The position numbers were made by a program, and so were the translations under genes. From NCBI GenBank assembly GCA_009697495.1, contig SHUN01000270.1, positions 1-5,231 on the forward strand: a stretch of 5,231 nt of DNA, given 5' to 3'. The DNA is from Bryobacterales bacterium. Lineage in GTDB: Bacteria > Acidobacteriota > Terriglobia > Bryobacterales > Bryobacteraceae. Below are positions 1-4,735 of the stretch, piece by piece. Position 1 is the stretch's first letter, and the number at the start of each line of letters is the position of its first letter. Under the pieces are notes generated by a model, which worked only from the letters and a program-made list of their open reading frames with translations, was not told the DNA's origin and did no database searches.

Positions 1-24
1 GGGCTCGAATCGTGCCTGGTACAT
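1..24 (-). CDS. hicB: HicB-type antitoxin, first 8 codons only (runs off the left edge)
   Basis: Downstream of the hicA stop codon, the minus strand has a Shine-Dalgarno-like GGAGA (33-29) and then an ATG at 24-22. The eight codons visible before the window ends read MYQARFEP. HicB antitoxins commonly begin with a short beta strand of the type (K)YPARFEP, the start of the partial RNase-H-like fold that caps the toxin. The hicA-then-hicB order with a gap of only 12 nt is the standard arrangement of this module. Seen directly: the start codon, the ribosome binding site and eight residues. Inferred: the identity, which depends on so few residues that the neighbouring toxin gene carries much of the weight. 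The DNA-binding domain of HicB would lie outside the window. Confidence 0.6.
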
Positions 25-28
25 GCGA

Positions 29-33
29 TCTCC
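29..33 (-). promoter_or_regulatory. Shine-Dalgarno site of the hicB start
   Basis: GGAGA on the minus strand lies 4 nt before the ATG at 24-22. It falls between the hicA stop codon (39-37) and the putative hicB start. It is the main support for a real gene beginning at the window edge, and it suggests that the antitoxin is translated from the hicA transcript with its own ribosome entry. Confidence 0.55.
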
Positions 34-36
34 GTT

Positions 37-219
37 CTAAAGTTTTGAGATGCCTAGTTGCTTGAGGATTCCGCGCAGCGTACCCGTCTTGATTTCAACG
101 GAGGGGTGCCGCGGAATCTGAGAAACCCGGCCATGCAAGACGACCTTCGCATGGTTGGTCCCGCGTTCGAATGTGCAGCCCAACTTCGCCAGCTTCCGCT
201 TGCGCTCGCTTGCCGTCAC
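37..219 (-). CDS. hicA: HicA-type toxin (mRNA interferase family), 60 aa
   Basis: HicA toxins are small double-stranded-RNA-binding-fold ribonucleases that cleave mRNA and are neutralised by HicB. The 60-residue product has the family layout: an N-terminal helix (about residues 3-13, SERKRKLAKLG), a strand containing GTNH with the probable catalytic histidine at position 23, a further strand (about 37-44), and the C-terminal helix signature GTLRGILKQLGI (about 47-58). I chose the GTG at 219-217 as the start. Extending the frame to a TTG at 330 would put a promoter-like sequence and a perfect palindrome inside the gene and add about 37 residues with no family resemblance. The chosen start gives the normal HicA length. 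No Shine-Dalgarno is visible before the GTG, and the putative -10 box is only 6 nt away, so the transcript may be leaderless. A HicB-like gene begins 12 nt downstream. Toxin activity is inferred from the family. Confidence 0.82.
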   Translation of the reverse strand: MTASERKRKLAKLGCTFERGTNHAKVVLHGRVSQIPRHPSVEIKTGTLRGILKQLGISKL

Positions 220-225
220 GATTGA

Positions 226-254
226 AGTGTAATCTATTGTGATAACAATAACAA
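226..254 (-). promoter_or_regulatory. Putative sigma-70-type promoter of hicAB
   Basis: On the minus strand, TTGTTA (254-249) and TACACT (231-226) are separated by 17 nt, and each matches the consensus at four of six positions. Transcription would start at about 219, on or next to the GTG of hicA. This would give a leaderless toxin message, in keeping with the absence of a Shine-Dalgarno. A palindrome lies between and overlaps the two boxes, as expected of an autoregulated toxin-antitoxin promoter. This is a pattern match only. Confidence 0.45.
235..250. promoter_or_regulatory. Candidate HicB operator, perfect 6+4+6 palindrome
   Basis: TATTGT-GATA-ACAATA is an exact inverted repeat with a 4-nt centre. 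It is AT-rich in otherwise GC-rich DNA and is centred about 24 bp upstream of the hicA start, within the putative -35/-10 interval. HicAB modules are known to repress their own promoter through the DNA-binding domain of HicB, so this is the obvious candidate site. That HicB binds here is inferred from position and symmetry. Confidence 0.5.
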
Positions 255-463
255 GCCGTTGGGAGCCCGCTTCCATGGCATGAAAGAGGGCTGGAGTTCG
301 AACCTCCCCAGGTTCACTAAAACCTTTCAAACACTTTCTTGTTCTCAGGGCGCGTCAGTTTTTCCGAACGTTTCTGCCGATGTTGGGCAACCCCGATGCG
401 CGGTGGCGGAAGTATTTGTTTTTTTGACCGCGCCTTGCGCCGCCTGACGGGGCGGCCCCGCAT

Positions 464-1234
464 TCAAACGATTGCCGGTAACCCGGCGCTATCGAATCCT
501 GAGCATTCAAACCCGTTAGGCCGATTGGGATAGCCAAGCTGGTTTGAAATGACCCTGGTCTTGCCGATCATCTGATCATCACATTCGTGGGTGTGACCGT
601 AGACCCAGAGGGAGGGCTGATGCTGTTCGATGACCGGTATCATGTCCAGGGAATTGAAGGCGGGCATGAGCGGGCTATTGCCATGCTGCGTGTTGGCACT
701 GATCGCGGGCGCGTGATGCGAAATGACAACGCGCGGCCCGCTTAGCTCTTGAGCAAACCAATCGAGAAGGCCGCGAACAAACCGATCATGGAGTGCGATG
801 GTATCGAAAGGCTTCAACGGCGCGCCTCCGGGGCTCATTATTAAACGGAAATCATTCATTTCCCGCCGGGCCGTCTCCATTGCCAGCGGGTTGGCGCGGT
901 TGAAATTCGTCCACATGGTCCCGCCGAAGAAATTCACTCCGTTCACGGAAACGGCCTCATCCAGCAAGAAGATTACGTTCGGGTGATTTTCTGCCAGCCA
1001 GCGTTGGAAGGCTGCATTCTCTTGATCGATGGGCTTCCGGGTATAGTATTCGTGATTGCCAGCGACGTAGAGTACGGGCCTCTCCCAACCGCGCAGAAAT
1101 GTGCTGAGCGGATTGTAGTCTTTGAATGAGACGATATCGCCGGCCAAGATCAATATGTCGCCATCGATTTCGGCGGGCGGCGTCCAGCCATGAGCAAATT
1201 CGAGGTGAATATCGCTGTAGGTTAGAATCTTCAC
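464..1234 (-). CDS. Calcineurin-like metallophosphoesterase, 256 aa
   Basis: This protein of the Pfam Metallophos superfamily (PF00149) has a complete set of metal-binding motifs in the right order. D8 and H10 lie in SDIHLE, D33 in AGDIV, N60 and H61 in GNHEYY, H173 in SHHAP, and H214 and H216 in GHTH. Such enzymes hydrolyse phosphate mono- or diesters with a dinuclear metal centre. The substrate cannot be read from the sequence, and phosphoprotein, cyclic-nucleotide and nucleic-acid substrates all occur in the superfamily. No signal peptide or membrane segment is visible, so the protein should be cytoplasmic. Translation starts at a GTG (1234-1232). The stop codon of infC lies 51 nt upstream on the same strand with no clear terminator between, so co-transcription with infC is possible. 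The reading frame is intact and of normal length for single-domain members. Confidence 0.9.
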   Translation of the reverse strand: MKILTYSDIHLEFAHGWTPPAEIDGDILILAGDIVSFKDYNPLSTFLRGWERPVLYVAGNHEYYTRKPIDQENAAFQRWLAENHPNVIFLLDEAVSVNGVNFFGGTMWTNFNRANPLAMETARREMNDFRLIMSPGGAPLKPFDTIALHDRFVRGLLDWFAQELSGPRVVISHHAPAISANTQHGNSPLMPAFNSLDMIPVIEQHQPSLWVYGHTHECDDQMIGKTRVISNQLGYPNRPNGFECSGFDSAGLPAIV

Positions 1235-1243
1235 GCTGCTGAA

Positions 1244-1247
1244 CCTC
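1244..1247 (-). promoter_or_regulatory. Ribosome binding site fixing the GTG start of the phosphoesterase
   Basis: GAGG on the minus strand lies 9 nt before the GTG at 1234-1232. The GTG is followed at once by the first beta strand (KILTYSDIH), which carries the first metal-binding motif, so no later start could preserve the domain. The site therefore supports the rarer GTG initiation codon. Confidence 0.6.
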
Positions 1248-1285
1248 GTCGCTTGCGGCGGGTTTGACGAGAGCCGGATAACGCG

Positions 1286-1834
1286 CTAGTGCTTCTTAAT
1301 CGGGCTGATGATGATGTGGGCGTTACGGCCTTCCATGCGGGGCTGGCCGTCCATTTGCCCGAAAGCGGCAATATCGGCGGCGAAGCGCTGGAGGAGTTTT
1401 TGGCCTAGGTCCGTGTGGGCGATCTCGCGGCCGCGGAACTGAACGACAGCTTTTACGCGATTGCCTTCCTGGAGGAAGCGAATAGCGTGGTTCTTCTTGA
1501 AGTCGTAATCATGGTCGTCGGTGTTGGGGCGGAACTTGAGCTCCTTCACCAGAATGATGTGCTGCTTCTTGCGGGCGTCGTGCTGCTTCTTCTTTACTTC
1601 GTACTGCCACTGGCCGTAATCCATGGCTTTGGCAACCGGCGGTTCAGCCGTTGGGGCGATGCAAATGAGATCGAGGCCGAGCTCCTTTGCCTTGCGAATG
1701 GCCAGATCCGTCTTCATTACTTCGACGGTGCCATCGGGAAATACAGCTCTTACCTCCCTGGCACGAATGGTTTCGTTGACGTTTTCTCGAACGCGTCGCG
1801 GTGTTCGGGGGGCAAAAGTTCTGTTTGGATACAT
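1286..1834 (-). CDS. infC: Translation initiation factor IF-3
   Basis: IF-3 binds the 30S subunit, keeps it apart from 50S, and checks initiator tRNA and start-codon pairing. The 182-aa product spans the whole family. The N-terminal domain (about residues 17-87) begins ENVNETIRAREVR and contains the APTAEPPVAKAMDYGQWQYE segment that matches the usual PPVCRIMDYGKFKYE signature. A basic linker follows (about 85-95). The C-terminal domain (about 96-182) contains VKELKFRPNTDDHDYDFK, FLQEGNRVKAVVQFRGREIAH and the final EGRNAHIIISP strand. The signature differs from the common form at a few sites, with Ala for Cys, Lys for Arg and Gln for Lys. An in-frame TGA lies immediately upstream of the ATG at 1834-1832, so the start is this ATG, not the rare AUU-type codon used in enterobacteria. 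A weak GGGA lies 9 nt upstream. The usual downstream partners rpmI and rplT are absent, and a phosphoesterase follows instead. Confidence 0.95.
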   Translation of the reverse strand: MYPNRTFAPRTPRRVRENVNETIRAREVRAVFPDGTVEVMKTDLAIRKAKELGLDLICIAPTAEPPVAKAMDYGQWQYEVKKKQHDARKKQHIILVKELKFRPNTDDHDYDFKKNHAIRFLQEGNRVKAVVQFRGREIAHTDLGQKLLQRFAADIAAFGQMDGQPRMEGRNAHIIISPIKKH

Positions 1835-1967
1835 TCAGCTCGTTCCCACTAGTGTAATCGGAGTTGAGGCACAAGTCCAACGGTTTGTGGCTCTTACAAA
1901 TCGTGACGCCCCGTCGCCTGATTTTTCGCGTTAAAGTTAGGATTGGAAGGCTGGTAGCAGGTAAACC
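1835..1967. promoter_or_regulatory. Divergent control region between infC and the CsgG-like gene
   Basis: The 133-bp region must hold promoters for both directions. For infC (minus strand), TTGGAC (1880-1875) and TACACT (1856-1851) are 18 nt apart, 16 nt before the ATG; the match is moderate. Directly beside that -35 box is an imperfect palindrome, ACGGTTTGT (1880-1888) with ACAAATCGT (1896-1904), with one G-T pair and a 7-nt spacer. It could be an operator or a hairpin in a transcript. For the plus-strand operon I see no clear -35/-10 pair. AGGT at 1959-1962 gives a usable ribosome binding site 5 nt before the ATG at 1968. Confidence 0.4.
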
Positions 1968-2942
1968 ATGAAGAAGAACGTTTTTGTACTTTTCCTGATC
2001 GTGGCGTCGGTTCCGCCTGCATGGTGCCAGAAGAAGCGCGTGGCGGTATTGGATTTCGAGTACGGAACGGTGCAGGGGGGCGTTTCGGCGATTTTCGGCC
2101 AGAACGTCGATATCGGTAAAGGGATTGCGGATTTGCTGGTGGACCGCCTGGTTCGCGACGGCACGTATTCAGTGATTGAGCGGAAAGCTCTTCAGAAATT
2201 GCTGACGGAGCAGAACTTTTCCAACAGCGATCGCGCCGATAGTAATTCGGCTGCGAAGATTGGGAAGCTGCTGGGCGTGGATGCGATTATCATTGGCAGT
2301 ATTACGCAGTTTGGCCGCGATGATAAGAGCATTGGAGCCGGCGGAGGAGTGATGCGCGGCGTGGGCGCGAAGTATGGATTGGGAAATGTCGGTCTGAAGA
2401 ATTCCAAGGCGGTGGTGGGGATTTCGGCACGAACGGTGCTAGTGGAAACCGGGGAAATTCTTTCGGTGGCAAGCGGAAAGGGCGAGTCCAAACGAAGCGG
2501 GACCACGTTGTTCGGCGCCGGCGCGGGATCGCGGACAGCGGCGGGCGGAGGGGTGGATATGGCTTCGACGAATTTCTCGGATACCATTATTGGCGAGGCG
2601 ACCGCGGCGGCAGTGAGCGCGTTGCGCAGTGAGCTGGTGGCGGGCGCGAGCAAATTGCCGGAGCGGTTGGTGGTGATAGAGGGTCTGATTGCGGACGTCA
2701 GCGGGAACACACTGATCTTGAATGTCGGTACCCGCGCAGGCGTAAAGGTTGGACAAAATTTACAAGTGGTGCAAGGCGGACGCGAGATTCGCGATCCGGC
2801 GACCGGGAAAGTCCTGCGGCGTGTGGGGACGCCGATCGGGATGGTGACGATTACCGAAGCCGATGAGCAATCGAGCGGCGGCACCTACAACGGATCGGTG
2901 CAGCCGAAGGTTGGCGACCAGGTCAAGTCGCAGCCGAAGTAA
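1968..2942 (+). CDS. Exported CsgG-like protein with FlgT-C-like C-terminal domain, 324 aa
   Basis: The first 20 residues form a signal peptide: MKK, a hydrophobic core VFVLFLIVASV, then PPAWC. The Cys at 20 is not in a classical lipobox (Trp precedes it), so lipid anchoring is uncertain. Residues about 23-220 resemble the CsgG family: RVAVLDF, the SVIERKALQKLLTEQ segment, GVDAIIIGSIT (103-113), a glycine-rich stretch with GAKYGLG (133-139), VGISARTVLVETGEILS (150-166), and a second glycine-rich stretch (about 178-197). In E. coli CsgG the corresponding regions include the two hairpins that build the outer-membrane barrel of the curli exporter. Residues about 232-320 resemble the C-terminal domain of flagellar protein FlgT (VSGNTLILNVGTRAGVKVGQ, DPATGKVLR, a final GDQVK). 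The gene is followed after 11 nt by a Ser/Thr kinase gene. No curli subunit genes are present. A lipoprotein-like periplasmic or outer-membrane role is likely; actual pore formation is not shown. Confidence 0.85.
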   Translation: MKKNVFVLFLIVASVPPAWCQKKRVAVLDFEYGTVQGGVSAIFGQNVDIGKGIADLLVDRLVRDGTYSVIERKALQKLLTEQNFSNSDRADSNSAAKIGKLLGVDAIIIGSITQFGRDDKSIGAGGGVMRGVGAKYGLGNVGLKNSKAVVGISARTVLVETGEILSVASGKGESKRSGTTLFGAGAGSRTAAGGGVDMASTNFSDTIIGEATAAAVSALRSELVAGASKLPERLVVIEGLIADVSGNTLILNVGTRAGVKVGQNLQVVQGGREIRDPATGKVLRRVGTPIGMVTITEADEQSSGGTYNGSVQPKVGDQVKSQPK

Positions 2943-2948
2943 GGAAGG
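2943..2948 (+). promoter_or_regulatory. Strong Shine-Dalgarno of the kinase gene, in an 11-nt gap
   Basis: GGAAGG lies immediately after the TAA of the CsgG-like gene and 5 nt before the kinase ATG at 2954. The whole intergenic gap is 11 nt, leaving no room for a separate terminator and promoter. The two genes are therefore very likely one transcript with coupled translation. Confidence 0.75.
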
Positions 2949-2953
2949 CGGAT

Positions 2954-4480
2954 ATGAATCTCGAGCCAGGGATGCAGGTGGGCGATTACCAGATCATTCG
3001 CGAATTGGGCGCGGGCGGGATGGGCAAAGTCTTTCAGGTCCGGAATGTAATTTCCGGCCGGATTGAAGCGATGAAAGTCCTGCTGCCGGATCTGGTGGGC
3101 GATCCGGGGCTGGCGGACCGGTTTCTGCGGGAGATCAAAGTGCAGGCGGCGCTGGACCACCCAAACATTGCCGGACTGCGCACGGCGATGCGGGACGGCA
3201 ATCAGTTTCTGATGGTGATGGAGTTTGTGGATGGCCGCACGGCGGGGCAGTATTTAGACCAGGGGCCGGTACCGGTGGAGAACGCTGTGGGGCTGTGCAT
3301 GGAGGTCCTGGGGGCGCTGGACTATGCGCACGCGCGGGGGATTGTGCACCGCGATATTAAGCCAGCGAACATCATGGTCACGACCCAGGGCCAGGTAAAG
3401 CTGATGGACTTCGGCATTGCGCGGGTGATGAACGATCCGAGCCTGACGCAGACACATCAGACGACGGGATCGCTGTACTACATGTCGCCGGAGCAGATCA
3501 ACGGAGCCCCGTTGGACGGGCGTTCTGATCTGTATTCTCTGGCGATTTCGTTGTATGAAATGGTGACGGGACGGCGTCCGTTTGACGGCGAAAACACGTT
3601 TGCGATCATGGCGGCGCATATGCAGCAGGCGCCGGTGCCGCCGGTGCAGCACGATCCGCGAGTGCCGGCGGCGTTGAGCGACGTCATTTTGAGGGGCATG
3701 GAGAAGGACCCGAATGCGCGATTCCAGAACGCGGCGGATTTCCGGGCGGCGCTGGGGCGAGTGTTGCAGGCACCGGCGACGGCTGCTCCTGTTGCAGTTC
3801 CCGGCCCGGTTGTGGTGAAGCAGGGCAGGTCGGCGCGATCAATGTATATGCTGGTTGGGTCCATGGCGACGGTGGCGGTATTGGCGGTGTTGGTAACGCA
3901 GGCGCCGAAGTTTTTGCGAACGAATGCGCAGCAGCCCGTGACTCCGCCAGTGGTGGAACCGGCGGTGACGCCGGAACCTGCGCCCTTCGTTCCGGATCCG
4001 CAACAACCGGCGGTTGCGCAGCCAGCGGCCCAGCAGCCCGTCACTCCGCCGGCGGCGGGAACGGCGCGGGTTCCAGCGAACACGACGCCCGTGATCCAGC
4101 AGCCGGTCGTACAGCAACCCGTCATTCAGCAGCGGCAGGCCGATCCACCGGCCGCCGCGCCGTCCGTCGCTCCAGTGGCCAAACCGGTTCCAGCCGCGCC
4201 CGCGGTCGACCGAACGGCGCTCGACGAGCAGCGGCGGCGAATCATCCAGATGGCCCAACGAATTGTGACCGCGAAAGGGGCGCTGCAATCGCTCCGGGAA
4301 AGCATGGCGCAGCAGGGACTGCGGCCGCGAGCGGAATTGCAGGGTTCGGCGCAGCGCATGGAGTTCGAGATGGACCGGGCGGAAGCGGCCCTTAAAAACG
4401 ATAATCTCGCCCAAACGCGACAGCATTTAGACTACGCCGAACGGGCGCTGGAAGCGCTGGAAAAAGCGTTGAATCTTTAG
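2954..4480 (+). CDS. Membrane-anchored Hanks-type serine/threonine protein kinase, 508 aa
   Basis: The cytoplasmic kinase domain (about residues 10-272) carries every key motif: glycine loop GAGGMGKV (19-26), ATP-binding K41 in AMK, helix-C E60, catalytic loop HRDIKPAN (132-139) with D134 and N139, DFG (152-154), a Thr-rich activation segment (T165, T167, T170, T171) before SPE (178-180), D192 in the DLYSL helix, and R257. It is therefore predicted active and of the PknB-like (arginine-aspartate) type. One transmembrane helix follows (about 297-315). Then comes a Pro/Ala/Gln-rich linker (about 325-418) with repeated QQPV units, and a charged helical domain (about 420-508) that may form a coiled coil. 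PASTA, WD40, TPR and other common sensor repeats are not seen. With the usual topology the linker and helical domain are periplasmic, the same compartment as the exported CsgG-like protein encoded 11 nt upstream. Targets are unknown, and no cognate PP2C phosphatase gene is in the window. Confidence 0.94.
   Translation: MNLEPGMQVGDYQIIRELGAGGMGKVFQVRNVISGRIEAMKVLLPDLVGDPGLADRFLREIKVQAALDHPNIAGLRTAMRDGNQFLMVMEFVDGRTAGQYLDQGPVPVENAVGLCMEVLGALDYAHARGIVHRDIKPANIMVTTQGQVKLMDFGIARVMNDPSLTQTHQTTGSLYYMSPEQINGAPLDGRSDLYSLAISLYEMVTGRRPFDGENTFAIMAAHMQQAPVPPVQHDPRVPAALSDVILRGMEKDPNARFQNAADFRAALGRVLQAPATAAPVAVPGPVVVKQGRSARSMYMLVGSMATVAVLAVLVTQAPKFLRTNAQQPVTPPVVEPAVTPEPAPFVPDPQQPAVAQPAAQQPVTPPAAGTARVPANTTPVIQQPVVQQPVIQQRQADPPAAAPSVAPVAKPVPAAPAVDRTALDEQRRRIIQMAQRIVTAKGALQSLRESMAQQGLRPRAELQGSAQRMEFEMDRAEAALKNDNLAQTRQHLDYAERALEALEKALNL
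3929..4135 (+). repeat. Degenerate QQPV-coding repeats in the kinase linker
   Basis: Within the extracytoplasmic linker the codons for QQPVTPP occur twice (residues 326-332 and 360-366). A tighter cluster, IQQPVVQQPVIQQ, spans residues 381-393. At the DNA level the units share a CAGCAGCCCGT-like core. Such Pro/Gln/Ala-rich tracts are common as flexible spacers that carry a sensor or anchoring domain away from the membrane or through peptidoglycan. Repeat number may vary between strains by slippage. Confidence 0.6.
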
Positions 4481-4495
4481 TACCACGCGCCGGGT

Positions 4496-4520
4496 CTAAT
4501 CCCCCCGCCTTTCAGGCGGG
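4496..4520 (+). repeat. Left border unit of the hairpin cluster
   Basis: This 25-nt unit consists of CTAA, a C-rich spacer and a CCGCCTTTCAGGCGG hairpin. It aligns with the unit at 4706-4729 at 20 of 25 columns in the same orientation. It starts 15 nt after the kinase stop codon. Confidence 0.6.
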
Positions 4521-4705
4521 CTGCTTTCAGCCACAGTACTTCGGAGTGAGTCGACGCTGGGGATTGACTAAATGTGTCCAGGGCTGGTGTTCCCCAGCGG
4601 CTGGCCGCACGGTGGGAACTCGGCCTAACTGCGCGTCGCGACTGCGAACGTCCGGGTCGAGACTTCTTGCGGCTTTAGCCGCGCCCTGCGACTTTCAGTC
4701 GCCAG

Positions 4706-4729
4706 CTAACCCTACCGCCTTCAGGCGGT
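4706..4729 (+). repeat. Right border unit of the hairpin cluster
   Basis: This 24-nt copy of the 4496-4520 unit has CTAA, a CCCTA spacer and the hairpin ACCGCC-TTCA-GGCGGT, with one T fewer at the apex. The stem can be extended outward by a wobble pair and a C-G pair to 4731. It ends a few bases from the stop codon of the permease remnant (4738-4736). Confidence 0.6.
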
Positions 4730-4735
4730 GGTTGT

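Larger units (their letters stand above)
220..463. other. Intergenic region between hicA and the phosphoesterase gene
   Basis: This 244-bp stretch separates two minus-strand genes. Its left end carries the putative hicAB promoter and operator. The rest has short open frames on both strands, none with a recognisable domain or ribosome binding site. It contains a tRNA-like T-arm fragment (about 292-308) that lacks the rest of a tRNA. It also has a 7-bp inverted repeat, GCGCGGT (398-404) with ACCGCGC (427-433), whose loop contains a run of seven T. A small CGGGG-CGG-CCCCG hairpin (448-460) follows the phosphoesterase stop codon but has no U-tract on that strand. I see no gene here. Confidence 0.6.
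4496..4731. repeat. Cluster of CTTTCAG-apex hairpins, REP/BIME-like or MITE-like element
   Basis: At least five small hairpins fill both ends of this non-coding interval: CCCGCCT-TTC-AGGCGGG (4504-4520), GGCTG-CTTT-CAGCC (4519-4532), GCGGC-TTTA-GCCGC (4669-4682), GCGACT-TTC-AGTCGC (4688-4702) and ACCGCC-TTCA-GGCGGT (4714-4729). Stem sequences differ, but the apex is always a variant of CTTTCAG, so the loop is conserved while the arms are not. The middle carries a 9-bp inverted repeat, CGCTGGGGA (4555-4563) with TCCCCAGCG (4591-4599), and the 8-bp palindrome GTCGCGAC (4635-4642). CTAA occurs at 4496, 4568, 4625 and 4706. Short frames here have no protein signature. The organisation resembles REP/BIME clusters mobilised by IS200/IS605-type (RAYT) transposases, but no transposase is present. 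The last hairpin may help end transcription from either side, although no U-tract follows. Confidence 0.7.

Noticed and set aside
288..316. A tRNA-like T-arm (TTCGAAC loop at 297-303 with a 4-bp stem) ahead of a possible acceptor strand
   Set aside because: The fifth stem pair fails, and no matching 5' acceptor strand, D-arm or anticodon arm is found upstream. At best it is a fragment, more likely chance.
37..330. Long version of the HicA gene starting at a TTG (97 aa)
   Set aside because: The extra 37 residues have no HicA similarity, and the extension covers the palindrome and promoter-like boxes. The GTG at 219 gives a normal family length.
2192..2884. A 230-codon minus-strand frame opposite the CsgG-like gene
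   Set aside because: The Pro/Ser/Thr-rich translation has no domain signature, while the plus-strand frame has a signal peptide and clear family motifs.
3478..4426. Long open frames on the minus strand opposite the kinase gene
   Set aside because: They are antisense shadows of GC-rich codons. Their products are compositionally odd (Gly/Thr/Cys-rich or Arg/His-rich) and lack domains or ribosome binding sites.
4504..4532. Intrinsic terminator of the CsgG-kinase operon
   Set aside because: Two stacked hairpins lie 24 nt after the kinase stop codon but no T-run follows, so a standard intrinsic terminator cannot be called.
4496..4731. CRISPR array
   Set aside because: The repeated elements differ in stem sequence, are irregularly spaced, share only a short apex and have no uniform spacers or cas genes.
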